From assembly GCF_049316285.1 (NCBI RefSeq), contig NZ_JBMOXA010000002.1:1-64000 (forward strand): a stretch of 64,000 nt of DNA, in the 5' to 3' direction. Position numbers and translations under genes: made by a program. Below are positions 35,121 through 44,104 of the stretch, piece after piece. This DNA is from Rhodoferax_B sp049316285 (GTDB lineage Bacteria; Pseudomonadota; Gammaproteobacteria; Burkholderiales; Burkholderiaceae_C). A model generated the notes under the pieces. The model was not told where the DNA came from. It did no database searches and worked only from the letters and a program-made list of their open reading frames with translations. Numbering within the stretch: the first letter of the stretch is position 1; every line of letters begins with the position of its first letter.

Positions 35121-35575
35121 CGGCAAGCCCCGGCTTGGTAACGGCCTCGCTCGCCGACGTGACGCTGCGGGTCTACCAACCCGCAGACGAAAGCGCGGTG
35201 GTCGCCCTGTGGCGCGCCTGCGATTTGGTACGCCCATGGAACGACCCGCACAAAGACATTGCGCGTAAGTTGCTGGTGCAGCCGGAGTTGTTTCTGGTGG
35301 CCGAAAACGCAGCCGGCATCGTCGGCACGGCGATGGCTGGGTACGACGGCCATCGTGGCTGGCTGTACTACCTAGCTGTGGCCCCTGGTGCGCAGCGTCT
35401 GGCGCTGGGGCGGCGTCTGGTGGCCGAAGTCGAGCGCCTGTTGCTTGCCATGGGCTGCCCCAAGATCAACCTGCAGGTGCGCAACACCAATGTGGGTGTG
35501 ATTTCGTTCTACGAAAAACTCGGCTTTACAGCCGATGCCAGTGCCAGCCTGGGCAAACGCCTGATTCCAGACTGA
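35117..35575 (+). CDS. GNAT family acetyltransferase (YpeA-like)
   Basis: 152-residue GNAT N-acetyltransferase. The acetyl-CoA site is seen in LYYLAVAPGAQRLALGRRLVAEVE, and the family's late motif in LQVRNTNVGVISFYEKLGF. The closest named family I recognise is YpeA; substrate unknown. GTG start overlaps the DUF349 gene stop, so it is translationally coupled to it. Confidence 0.88.
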   Translation: MTASPGLVTASLADVTLRVYQPADESAVVALWRACDLVRPWNDPHKDIARKLLVQPELFLVAENAAGIVGTAMAGYDGHRGWLYYLAVAPGAQRLALGRRLVAEVERLLLAMGCPKINLQVRNTNVGVISFYEKLGFTADASASLGKRLIPD

Positions 35576-35727
35576 GTGTGGGTTGGTCAACGCGCCTCTG
35601 AGGCGCTGCCGAAATCAGTGCCCGCAGCGGCACCGACCGGCCGTCCCGGATCGAACGGCATCGCCAGGGCGGACGTCAACCCGGGGCAGGCGACCCGTGC
35701 CATCAACGCCGCCAGCAAGCCCAGAGC

Positions 35728-37743
35728 TTATGCCGGCAGATGGCGCACAAATTCGCTCGGCCGCTCGGCATGGGCCAGCAGCAGCAACTGGTGCCGGGCG
35801 CGCGTCATGCCGACGTAAAAGGTATTGCGCTCCTCACGCGGCTCGGCGCGCGCCGCCGGGAATTCGCCCTGCGCCAGATACGGCAGCAGTACCGCATCGA
35901 ACTCCAGGCCCTTGACGCTGCTGATGCTGGCCAGCAGCAAGGCATCGGCGGGGGCGGCTTTGGGCGCTGGTTTGCCATGGCTGGCGCTGCTGCGGGCCTG
36001 CTGGCGCTGTTCGATATTGTTCAGGTGACGGAAGAACTGCGCCGGGCTGTCAAAACGTTCGGTCGCCTGGGCCAGCCAGTGCAGGTTGAGCTCGGCCTCG
36101 TCGCGCCGCTGCTGCGAGGTCAACACCTGGTTCATCAACCTGTGGATTTGCAGCGCCTGCAAAACCGCCTGCAGCAGCTTGGGGCCGTTGTGCTCCTGTA
36201 TCACCTGCAGCGCCCGCTGCAGGCGCTGGCGCGTGGCGGCTGGTGCGTTGCGCAACACCTGGTTGTCGAAGAACGATTTGAGAAAGGTCGGCGCTTCCGT
36301 CACGGCGCGCACGGCGTCGTGCAGCAGGTCTTGTTGTGCTTCATGTTCGCGCCCTTCGACTTCGATGCGCGACTCGGCAAAGAACACCAGCGCGCGCATG
36401 ATCTTGGCCCGTGTCTGTTCGACGGTGATGCTTTTCAAGTCATCGGTGGCCACGGCGAACAGCCCGCGCAGAAACAGCACCTCGGGACGCAACACATAGC
36501 TTTCAAAACCACGCGTGGTGTAGGCAATGTCGGCTTCAATGAGTGCGTTCTCGATCTGCACCGACTGGTGTGCATGGCGCAGCAGCACGGCGAAGTTGTC
36601 CATCCTGGACTTGGCTGTCGCGGGCGCGCTTTTCCATTGCTGCGCGGCCAGTACCACCTGGTCGGCGCAATCCGCTGCGCTGGTGTAGACGCCCTGGGTC
36701 AGCCGTGTGCTGTGTGGTGCCAGCGAACTGTAGGCTTTGTCCGCCAGCTTGCCCGCCACACGCGCCAGGGCCGAACTGAAGCGGAAGCTGTGCGCCAGCG
36801 GATACACCTTGGTCACGTGGCCGGCTTGCAGCGCATGTGCGGCCAATTCGGTGCGCATGAAACGCGCATCGGCACCGGCAGCGGTGTGGATCACCTGGTC
36901 GACGTCGCCCACGCCGCAGAAGAAGCAGTGGTTGCTCTGCAGCAGGCGCAACAGCACGGTGAACATGGCCTGGTTCATGTCGTGCATCTCGTCGACCATC
37001 AACACACGGGTGCGTGTGGGCCAGGCCGGTGTGTGCGTGACCGGGTCGTCGTCCAGCAGCAGCCGGGCGAGGTCGTAGGTGGCGTCGTGCGGACCACGGT
37101 AGGCCGGGCGCTCCGGATTGGCGCGGCGCAGGCGTTCCACCTCCAGGTAGATCTTGAGCAGCGTGTATTCGCAGCCTATGGCGGCGGCGTAGTCGGGGCT
37201 GACGGCTTGTTCGTCGCGCTCCAGCACGTCGCGCAGCGTGCCCTTGAGAATTTCGCTTTGCTGCAGGAAGACGTCGGTCAGGCCGTGGTCGCCCAGCGTG
37301 GGTATCACCAGCTCATCTGGCCAGCGCTCGTTCGGCGCGTCGGCCACGGCCTGCACCGCGCGCCAAAGCCAAGGGCTGAAGGGCTCGGTTTCGGTGTAGA
37401 GCGGCACCGCTTCACCCTCCAGCTCGCGCAGCACCTGGGTGCAGAACGCCTCGAAGGTCTGTATGCGCAGCGCCTGGATGACGGGCACCGGCACACCGAT
37501 CTTTTTCAGCGCGTTCTTCAGGGCCAGCACGGCTGCCTCGGTGTAGGTCAACGCGAAGATGTTTTCCGCGCGTGTGCCGCGTGTCCAGGCTTCGGCCATG
37601 CGCAAAGCCAGCACGGTGGTTTTGCTGGCGCCGGCGTTGGCCTCCACGATGGCCACACGTGCCGGGCTGACCTGTACGGCCAGTTGCTCGGCTGTGGGGG
37701 TGATGGCCTTGGGGCTGAACTGGGCCACTGATTTGTCGGACAT
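35728..37743 (-). CDS. UvrD/Rep-like superfamily 1 helicase with atypical Walker A
   Basis: 671-residue SF1A helicase-like protein. Motif I reads EANAGASKTTVLAL (residue 34 on) where UvrD has AGAGSGKT; the Gly before Lys is Ser. Walker B is VLMVDEMHDMNQAMF (UvrD: VDEAQD). Later motifs are conventional: GDVDQVIHTAAGAD, HSFRFSS, a SSVKGLEFDAVLLPYL motif V-like segment and NTFYVGMTRARHQL (motif VI). So the core is complete apart from motif I. It could unwind or remodel DNA in repair, but no nuclease domain or partner is visible. It is encoded alone, convergent with the GNAT gene across a 152-base gap in which I see nothing. Confidence 0.82.
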   Translation of the reverse strand: MSDKSVAQFSPKAITPTAEQLAVQVSPARVAIVEANAGASKTTVLALRMAEAWTRGTRAENIFALTYTEAAVLALKNALKKIGVPVPVIQALRIQTFEAFCTQVLRELEGEAVPLYTETEPFSPWLWRAVQAVADAPNERWPDELVIPTLGDHGLTDVFLQQSEILKGTLRDVLERDEQAVSPDYAAAIGCEYTLLKIYLEVERLRRANPERPAYRGPHDATYDLARLLLDDDPVTHTPAWPTRTRVLMVDEMHDMNQAMFTVLLRLLQSNHCFFCGVGDVDQVIHTAAGADARFMRTELAAHALQAGHVTKVYPLAHSFRFSSALARVAGKLADKAYSSLAPHSTRLTQGVYTSAADCADQVVLAAQQWKSAPATAKSRMDNFAVLLRHAHQSVQIENALIEADIAYTTRGFESYVLRPEVLFLRGLFAVATDDLKSITVEQTRAKIMRALVFFAESRIEVEGREHEAQQDLLHDAVRAVTEAPTFLKSFFDNQVLRNAPAATRQRLQRALQVIQEHNGPKLLQAVLQALQIHRLMNQVLTSQQRRDEAELNLHWLAQATERFDSPAQFFRHLNNIEQRQQARSSASHGKPAPKAAPADALLLASISSVKGLEFDAVLLPYLAQGEFPAARAEPREERNTFYVGMTRARHQLLLLAHAERPSEFVRHLPA

Positions 37744-38003
37744 AAATGTGTGCTTGGGGTTGGGGCAGGGGCGGATCTCAGGGGCAAGGGCGGCGGAATT
37801 CGGTCACGCCGGCGAGGCTGCAGTGTCGGCTAAGCCTTCAATTTGCGCAGCCATTCGTGAACTTTGCCCGGCAGACGGTGTGGTTCGCGTGAACTACTGC
37901 ATATCGCGTTGTAACTTGTTGTTAAACAATCCCGGCACACCACGCATCGTCCATTTACCGCATGTGTCACTCACCTGCGTCACCTTCTTTTACAAACCTT
38001 GCC

Positions 38004-38684
38004 ATGAATCGTCATTTGCTCGCCTTGGGTCTTGCTCTGTCCACCGTCAGCATCTCCACTGTGGCTTTTGCCGCACCGGTGAATCTGGTGCAAAACGGCA
38101 GTTTTGAAATCTTCACGCCAGGATCGGCGGCCAAGCCTGCAGCGTCTCAATACACGCAGAGCTTTGGCGGCATCTCTGGTTGGACGCTGGGCCGAAATGG
38201 TCTTGAGCTGCGCAACAACGTGGCGGGCACGGCCCAAAGCGGTTCGGTTTTTGCGGAACTGGACGTCAGCGCCAACAGCAGCATCAGCCAGAGCATCAAC
38301 ACCATTGTCGGCGACGCTTATACGCTTGGCTTTTATTATTCCAACCGCAGCTATGTTTCAGTGGCGAGCAATGGTTTGGGCTGGTCCCTGGGTTCGCTGT
38401 CTGGCCTGGCGCCTGTGCTGGCCTATAACGCCACTTCAGACAACGATTGGCACTATTACGAAACCAGCTTTGTGGCAGACAGCGCCACCTCGCTGCTCTC
38501 GTTCTTCGCCACCGGCACGTCGGATTCCTACGGCAGCTCCTTGGACAACATCACACTGTTCCACACCTCGACGGCCCGCCTGGTCAACAATGTGCCGGAG
38601 CCCGCGGGCCTGGCCTTGATGTTGACGGCCTTGCTTGGCATGGCTTGGGTGGGAGGCCGCCGCCGCCAGCAGGCGCAGCAATGA
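38004..38684 (+). CDS. PEP-CTERM sorting domain protein
   Basis: 226-residue exported protein with a signal peptide (residues 1-24, cut after AFA) and a C-terminal PEP-CTERM signal: VPEPAGLALMLTALLGMAWVGGRRRQQ, i.e. the PEP motif, a hydrophobic span and a basic tail. Such proteins are processed by exosortase (EpsH/XrtA type) and often linked to exopolysaccharide and floc formation. The body starts with NLVQNGSFEI and has jelly-roll-like strands ending in SSLDNITLFH, similar to DUF642-type domains. ATG at 38004 chosen over 37962 because it leads directly into the signal peptide. The exosortase is not in the window. The 260 bases upstream contain no gene. Confidence 0.9.
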   Translation: MNRHLLALGLALSTVSISTVAFAAPVNLVQNGSFEIFTPGSAAKPAASQYTQSFGGISGWTLGRNGLELRNNVAGTAQSGSVFAELDVSANSSISQSINTIVGDAYTLGFYYSNRSYVSVASNGLGWSLGSLSGLAPVLAYNATSDNDWHYYETSFVADSATSLLSFFATGTSDSYGSSLDNITLFHTSTARLVNNVPEPAGLALMLTALLGMAWVGGRRRQQAQQ

Positions 38685-38746
38685 AGGTTTGATCCAGAAC
38701 GAGGCGGCACAACAAAGCAGTGGCCGTGCTCAGCCTTTAGATGCAC

Positions 38747-38778
38747 ATAAAAAAAGCTCCTGGGTAGGAGCTTTTTTT
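38747..38778. terminator. Bidirectional terminator between the PEP-CTERM gene and efp
   Basis: AAGCTCCT and AGGAGCTT pair around GGGT, with an A run before and T run after, so it works for both convergent genes. Confidence 0.9.
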
Positions 38779-38807
38779 GCGACTGCCGAAGACGGCGGCC
38801 TAGGGGA

Positions 38808-39362
38808 TTAGACGCGCTTGCGGTATTCGCCGGTGCGGGTGTCGATTTCAACCTTGTCGCCTTGGGCAACGAAGATTGGCACGCCGAATTCAAAGCCGGT
38901 GGCGATCTTGGCGGGCTTGAGCACCTTGCCGGACGTGTCGCCCTTGACGGCGGGTTCGGTCCAGGTGATTTCGCGCTGCACGCTGGTGGGCAGTTCAACC
39001 GAGATGGCCTTGCCGTCGTAGAACACGACTTCGAGTTCCATGCCGTCTTCCAGGTAGTTCAGTGCGTCGCCCATGTTTTCGGCTTCGACTTCGTACTGGT
39101 TGTATTCGGTGTCCATGCAGATGTACATGGGTTCGGCGAAGTAGGAGTAGGTGCACTCTTTCTTGTCCAGAACGATTTGTTCCATCTTGTCATCGGCCTT
39201 GAACACCACTTCGGTGTTGAAGTTGGCGATCAGGCTCTTGAGCTTCATACGCACGGTGGCAGAGTTGCGGCCGCCGCGGCTGTATTCGGTCTTCAGGACG
39301 ACCATGGGGTCCTTGCCGTGCATGATGACGTTGCCGGCGCGGATTTCTTGAGCGATTTTCAT
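38808..39362 (-). CDS. efp: Elongation factor P
   Basis: 184-residue tRNA-mimicking factor that relieves ribosome stalling at polyproline stretches. Three beta domains: KOW-like N-terminus, an OB domain, and a C-terminal domain with GDKVEIDTRTGEYRKRV. The modified loop tip carries Arg at position 32 (SRGGRNSA, R29-G-G-R32), not Lys. This is the arginine type, rhamnosylated by EarP, whose gene lies upstream. Separated from earP by 171 bases, which may hold its own promoter. Confidence 0.97.
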   Translation of the reverse strand: MKIAQEIRAGNVIMHGKDPMVVLKTEYSRGGRNSATVRMKLKSLIANFNTEVVFKADDKMEQIVLDKKECTYSYFAEPMYICMDTEYNQYEVEAENMGDALNYLEDGMELEVVFYDGKAISVELPTSVQREITWTEPAVKGDTSGKVLKPAKIATGFEFGVPIFVAQGDKVEIDTRTGEYRKRV

Positions 39363-39533
39363 AGCTGTTTTCTAGGGTTTGGGCCGTGCGACGCTTCTGT
39401 TTCGAGGCATGTACGCGGCGGTGAGGAAAGCAAAACTCGGTGCGAACACAGGCCAATATGTCGGCGGGCTCGGCGCTAACTCTCAACACAGGGCTGGGGC
39501 GGGCGGCGGGCGGTTTTCGCAAAGCCTTGAATT

Positions 39534-40670
39534 TTATCGTTTTTCTTGCACGAAATGAATAAGCTGGCCGGTTAGGTCGGTCAGCGGTAGGGCTTCGGCG
39601 CGCGCTTTTGTAGCGGCCGGGGCCCAGGAGGCCTGGTTTTGCACCAATCCCGGCAAGGGTGCGCCCGGGGTGGCGTCGTTCCACACGCGGTGCCATTGGC
39701 GCAGCGATTCGGGGGCCTGCACCGTTGCCAAAAACGCTTCGAGCTTGGCGTGGTGGGCGTCGTCTTCGGGCTGCGGGTAGATGTGCCAGACGAATGGTTT
39801 GCCCGCCCACAGGGCGCGCACCAGCGAGTCTTCGCCGCGTACGAAGTTCAGGTCGCAAGCCCATAACAAATGGTCAAAGTCGCGCTGCGTCAGGCGCGGA
39901 AGATATGAAATCGATAGCTGACCGCGCATGTGCAGTGGGCGCTCCAGCCATTTTTGACTTGAAAGTGCTTGGTGCACGGCGTGGCTGGCGCGGCCGGCGG
40001 TCACCAAGAGGTGGGTGGGCAGCGCGCCACAGTCCAGTTGCCACAGCAGCTCGAGCAGTGCGGGCGGTTCATAACAAAACAGCGAGACAAGTTGGGCGTT
40101 GTCGGGAGCAGGTGCCGAATCGGGCCGGCACTGCGGCCACAACTCGGCCAACCAGGCCTGGCGGTCGAACGCCGCCTGGCGTTGCAGCAGATCGGGTTCG
40201 CGCAGCAAGCCGCCTGTGTGTGCGGTGAAGCCGGGGTAGAAAAACCATTTGGTCCAACCCGCCGCCGGGCCACGCAAGATGGGCGAGGGCAGGGCATGGC
40301 AACGTTCGACGTAACTTTCGGCCGACAGGTACTCCAGATTGATCCACGCAGGTTTTGTGGCTTTTTCGGCTTCTGCGCCTTGTGGAGTTGCGAAAAACGC
40401 TACGAATTCAGGAGCAATTTCACAACCAAAGGCTTCGACCCAGACCTGGCTTGGCGGTAAGTCCTTCAGATCTTCGGTACACATGGGTGTGCGCCAGGTC
40501 AACACGCTGACGCCAGCGCAGCCCTGTGGCGCCATCCATGCCAAGGCGCTGGGATCATCCACCCACAAGCGCACTTGTTCGCCACGTGCGGCCAGGTCGG
40601 CGCTGAGGCGCCAGCACACGCCGATGTCGCCGAAGTTGTCTATCACTTTGCAGAAGATGTCCCACAGCAT
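39534..40670 (-). CDS. earP: EF-P arginine rhamnosyltransferase EarP
   Basis: 378-residue GT-B glycosyltransferase (former DUF2331) that transfers rhamnose from dTDP-rhamnose to Arg32 of EF-P, activating it. Recognised by the N-terminal WDIFCKVIDNFGDIGVCWRLS and the late segment HLLWACDLNFVRGEDSLVRALWAGKPFVWHIYPQ. Conserved Asp residues of the N-terminal motif (FGDIG) are present. It is five bases downstream of ygjP, and upstream of efp, its substrate gene. Confidence 0.95.
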   Translation of the reverse strand: MLWDIFCKVIDNFGDIGVCWRLSADLAARGEQVRLWVDDPSALAWMAPQGCAGVSVLTWRTPMCTEDLKDLPPSQVWVEAFGCEIAPEFVAFFATPQGAEAEKATKPAWINLEYLSAESYVERCHALPSPILRGPAAGWTKWFFYPGFTAHTGGLLREPDLLQRQAAFDRQAWLAELWPQCRPDSAPAPDNAQLVSLFCYEPPALLELLWQLDCGALPTHLLVTAGRASHAVHQALSSQKWLERPLHMRGQLSISYLPRLTQRDFDHLLWACDLNFVRGEDSLVRALWAGKPFVWHIYPQPEDDAHHAKLEAFLATVQAPESLRQWHRVWNDATPGAPLPGLVQNQASWAPAATKARAEALPLTDLTGQLIHFVQEKR

Positions 40671-40675
40671 CGTGC

Positions 40676-41194
40676 TTAATTCTCCGGCCAGCTCAGTTTG
40701 CCAGCGGCTTCCACCTGCGTCAGGTACAGGCGCACGTCGAACTCCAACTGGTGGTAGTCCGGCTCCATGTGGGTGCAGAGTTGGTAGAAGGCCTTGTCGT
40801 GCCCGCGCTCCTTGAGGTGCGCCAGTTCGTGCACGGTGATCATGCGCAAAAACGCTTCGGGCACTTCCTTGAACAAGGTGGCCACGCGGATTTCGTGTTT
40901 GGCTTTGAGCTTGTTGCCCTGCACCCGTGCCACCGTGGTGTGGGTGCCCAGGGCGTGGTGGATGACGTGCAGCTTGCTGTCGAACGCCACCTTGTGCACC
41001 GGCCCGGCGCCGCGCAGGTACTCGTTCTTGAGGTCTTGCACGTAGTCGTACAGCGCCTTGTCGGTGCGCACGCCATGCTGGCGCGGGTATTTGCGCAGCA
41101 GCAGGTCGCCCAGCTTGTTTTGGCTGAGCAGGTGTTGCACCTGGTCCGTCACATGCGACGGGTAGGCGGCGAGGTATTTGAGTGGCGGGAGCAT
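40676..41194 (-). CDS. YgjP/DUF45 family zinc metallopeptidase-like protein
   Basis: 172-residue cytoplasmic predicted metallopeptidase. The zinc site is VHELAHLKERGHDKAFY (His122, Glu123, His126, His132), followed by the LEFDVRLYL segment; the layout is that of the YgjP/DUF45 group. Natural substrates are unknown. It heads a probable operon with earP (five bases) and efp, although no functional link to EF-P modification is established. Confidence 0.85.
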   Translation of the reverse strand: MLPPLKYLAAYPSHVTDQVQHLLSQNKLGDLLLRKYPRQHGVRTDKALYDYVQDLKNEYLRGAGPVHKVAFDSKLHVIHHALGTHTTVARVQGNKLKAKHEIRVATLFKEVPEAFLRMITVHELAHLKERGHDKAFYQLCTHMEPDYHQLEFDVRLYLTQVEAAGKLSWPEN

Positions 41195-41312
41195 GGCAAG
41201 GGAATGAAGCGCAAGCCCCGATTGTCCCAGGGACGGGATAACCTCAGAACCCGTTCAATGTCTTTTCCGGGTCAGGTTGCCCATCCCTGCCGCGCCAGGC
41301 TAGGTGCGCACC

Positions 41313-43982
41313 TCAGATCATGAACGTGAAGTCGGTCGCCACCGGTTGGGTCAGCAGACGGGCGAACTCCTCGGCCGGCACCGGGCGGCTGCGCAGATAG
41401 CCCTGGTAGAGGTTGCAGCCCCGGCCGCTCAGGAAGGCGAGTTGCTCGGGTGTCTCCACGCCCTCGGCGAGCACCAGAATGCCCAGGCTGTGGCCCATGG
41501 CGATGATGGCCGAGGCGATGGCCATGTCATCGGCCTGGTTGGGGATGTCGGCGATGAAGCCACGGTCTATCTTCAGCACATCCAGCGGAAACCGCTTGAG
41601 GTAGGCCAGCGAGGAATAGCCGGTGCCAAAGTCGTCTATCGCCAGGCCTATGCCCAGGGCGCGCAGGCGTTGCAGCGTCTCCAGGGCCTCGGCTTCGCGC
41701 TCCATCAGCGCGCTCTCGGTGAGTTCCAACTCCAGCCACTCTGCCGGGAATCCCGTGTGTTGCAGCACTTGTGTGACCTGTGTGGCCAGATCGACATGGC
41801 GGAACTGGCGCGGCGATACATTGACGGCGATGCGCAACGGCGGCAGGCCGGCGGCGCGCCAGAGCTGGCCCTGGCGGCAGGCTTCTTCGAGCACCCAGGC
41901 ACCGAGTTCGCGGATCAGGCCAGTGGCTTCGGCCACCGGAATAAAGCGTGCTGGCGGGATCAGGCCTTCCACCGGTTCGTGCCAGCGCACCAAGGCTTCG
42001 GCGCCGACGATGCGGCCGGTGGCAATGTCGACCTGGGGTTGGTAATGCAGGCAGAACTGACCCTCTGCCAAGGCGCGGCGCAGACGCGATTCCAGGCTCA
42101 GGCGTTCGCGTGCGGCGTGGGTCATGTCGTCGCTGTAGAACACATACAGGCCACGGCCATCGGCCTTGGCGCGGTACATGGCCGCATCGGCCCCCTGCAG
42201 CAGTGCCTGGGGGGTCTGGCCATGTTGCGGAAACAGGCAGATGCCCACGCTGGCACCGGCGCTGACTTCGGCGCCCACACTCAGGTGGCAGGGCTCGGTG
42301 AGTGCTGCGATCAGCTCGCCGGCCAGGCGCGCCGCGTCGTTGGGGTGGGGCAGGTCGTCCATCAGCAGCGCAAACTCGTCGCCGCCCAGCCGGGCCAAGG
42401 TGTCGGCGCGGCGCAGGCGCGACTGCAGCCGTTGGGCGACGTGCTGCAGCAACTCGTCGCCGGCGGCGTGGCCGTAGCTGTCGTTGACGTCTTTGAAACG
42501 GTCCAGGTCGAGCACCAGAACCGCGCAATGGGTGTTGGCGCGGCTGGCGTCTTTCAAGGCGTGTTCCAGCCGGCTGAAGAACAGCAGCCGGTTGGGTAAC
42601 TCGGTGAGCGGGTCGTGATGGGCCAGGTGGGCGAGTTCCGCCTCCGAGGCCTTGAGCCGCGAGGTGTCGGTGATCACCGCCACGTTATGCGTTGCCTCAC
42701 CCTGGGTGTCGTAGACCGTGTCCATAGACACCGTGGCCGGGAACACCGTGCCATCCTTGCGCCGGTGCCAGATCTCGCCGCGCCACGAGCCGGTGCTGTC
42801 GACGATGCTGCGCATCTCTTCAAAATACGCGGGGGAGTGGTGGTGTGGCGTGCGCAACAGGGCGGGTGAACGGCCCACCACTTCGGCCTCGCTGTAGCCC
42901 ATGAGCTGTGTGAACGCCTGATTGACCTTGCGGATCAGGCCGTCGATACCGATGATCATCACGCCCTCTTGGGTGCTGCTGAGCACCGTGCCCACCACGC
43001 GCAGGTTTTCCTGTGTGCGCTGGTCGTCGGTGATGTCGCGTGCCAGCACCAATACCTGGCCATTGCCCGCGCCCACCACGCGTAAATCAAACCAGCGGGT
43101 GCCGGTTTGTGTGACGAAGGATTCGGTGAACACCTGGCACGGCTGGCCATGCCGGGCGTCCACCAGCGCGGTGCGCGCGCGTCGCAGCATGTCGGTCGGC
43201 AGCATGGCCGACACATCCAGGCCAATCCACTGCTGCGGCGGGCGCGACAGCAGGCTTTCGTCCGGCGCCCACACTGCGGCAAAGCAGTCGTTTTGGTCGA
43301 CCAGGAACAGGCGATCGGGCAGGGCTTCGACAATGGCGCGCAGGCGTGCTTCGCTGTCGCGCAGTTTCTCCGCCGCGTGGTGGCTGGCGGTGATGTCACG
43401 CGCCACGCCCAGCACGCCAAAGATGTCGCCATTGGTGTCGAACAGCGGCGCCTTGGTGGTCTCCAGTAGCACCTCGTCGCCTCGGTGGTTGCGCACCCAT
43501 TCCTCAAAGCGCACGGGGGTGCGCTGGGCCATCACCTGCCGGTCCATGGCGCGAAAGCTGGCGGCCAGCTCAGCGGGCACAAAGTCGTCGTCGGTGTGGC
43601 CTATGATGTCTTCGATCTTGGCGCCAAGCAGGCTCTCTACCGGCACATTGCACTGCACAAAACGACCTTGCGGGTCTTTGATGAACACGTGGTCGGGGAT
43701 GGACTCGACCAGTTGCTGCAACTGCACCGCACTTTGATGCTGCGAGCGCCACACCGCGCTGGCGCGGCGCAACATCCACCAGACCAGCAGCGTGGTGACC
43801 GTCAGGAAAGACGTGTCGACAACGGCATGCAGCCAGTTGTGTCGCGGATCGTTGACGTCGGAGACGTGGTCCAGCCAGAAGTCGCCGCCGGCAATCCAGA
43901 AGCCCGCAATGGTGAGGTAGAGCAAAGCGCCGACCCATGGCGATATGCGCAAATTCAGGAACTTGCTTTGCCGGGAGGACAT
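41313..43982 (-). CDS. Membrane PAS-GGDEF-EAL cyclic-di-GMP protein
   Basis: 889 residues. Two N-terminal membrane spans (about 14-32 and 52-70) flank a short periplasmic loop. Three PAS-like sensor segments follow (about 85-200, 210-320 and 325-445), then a diguanylate cyclase domain (about 448-615) with an intact GGDEF at 533-537 and inhibitory I-site RRAD at 524-527, and an EAL domain (about 635-880) with EALVR at 662-666 and DDFGTGYSS. Both active-site motifs look complete, so it may make or degrade c-di-GMP; the net activity is not predictable. Monocistronic on the minus strand. Confidence 0.93.
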   Translation of the reverse strand: MSSRQSKFLNLRISPWVGALLYLTIAGFWIAGGDFWLDHVSDVNDPRHNWLHAVVDTSFLTVTTLLVWWMLRRASAVWRSQHQSAVQLQQLVESIPDHVFIKDPQGRFVQCNVPVESLLGAKIEDIIGHTDDDFVPAELAASFRAMDRQVMAQRTPVRFEEWVRNHRGDEVLLETTKAPLFDTNGDIFGVLGVARDITASHHAAEKLRDSEARLRAIVEALPDRLFLVDQNDCFAAVWAPDESLLSRPPQQWIGLDVSAMLPTDMLRRARTALVDARHGQPCQVFTESFVTQTGTRWFDLRVVGAGNGQVLVLARDITDDQRTQENLRVVGTVLSSTQEGVMIIGIDGLIRKVNQAFTQLMGYSEAEVVGRSPALLRTPHHHSPAYFEEMRSIVDSTGSWRGEIWHRRKDGTVFPATVSMDTVYDTQGEATHNVAVITDTSRLKASEAELAHLAHHDPLTELPNRLLFFSRLEHALKDASRANTHCAVLVLDLDRFKDVNDSYGHAAGDELLQHVAQRLQSRLRRADTLARLGGDEFALLMDDLPHPNDAARLAGELIAALTEPCHLSVGAEVSAGASVGICLFPQHGQTPQALLQGADAAMYRAKADGRGLYVFYSDDMTHAARERLSLESRLRRALAEGQFCLHYQPQVDIATGRIVGAEALVRWHEPVEGLIPPARFIPVAEATGLIRELGAWVLEEACRQGQLWRAAGLPPLRIAVNVSPRQFRHVDLATQVTQVLQHTGFPAEWLELELTESALMEREAEALETLQRLRALGIGLAIDDFGTGYSSLAYLKRFPLDVLKIDRGFIADIPNQADDMAIASAIIAMGHSLGILVLAEGVETPEQLAFLSGRGCNLYQGYLRSRPVPAEEFARLLTQPVATDFTFMI

Positions 43983-44104
43983 ACGTTTTCAAACTCCTCG
44001 TCGTGGGAGCGCGGGCGGCCAGGAAACTACAACCAGTGTTTGTCATTCTGCATGGTTTGCTTCGGCTGCGCCATGCGGTGGCGTCCTAGGTGGCTGGTGT
44101 TGGT

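Noticed and set aside
35740..37731. Plus-strand open frame of about 660 codons antisense to the helicase gene
   Set aside because: Low-complexity His/Gln/Gly-rich composition typical of antisense shadows; the minus-strand frame carries the helicase motifs.
37920..37950. Possible sigma-54 promoter upstream of the PEP-CTERM gene (GGCAC ... GC)
   Set aside because: The GG and GC elements are separated by 8 rather than 10 bases, so the spacing does not fit.
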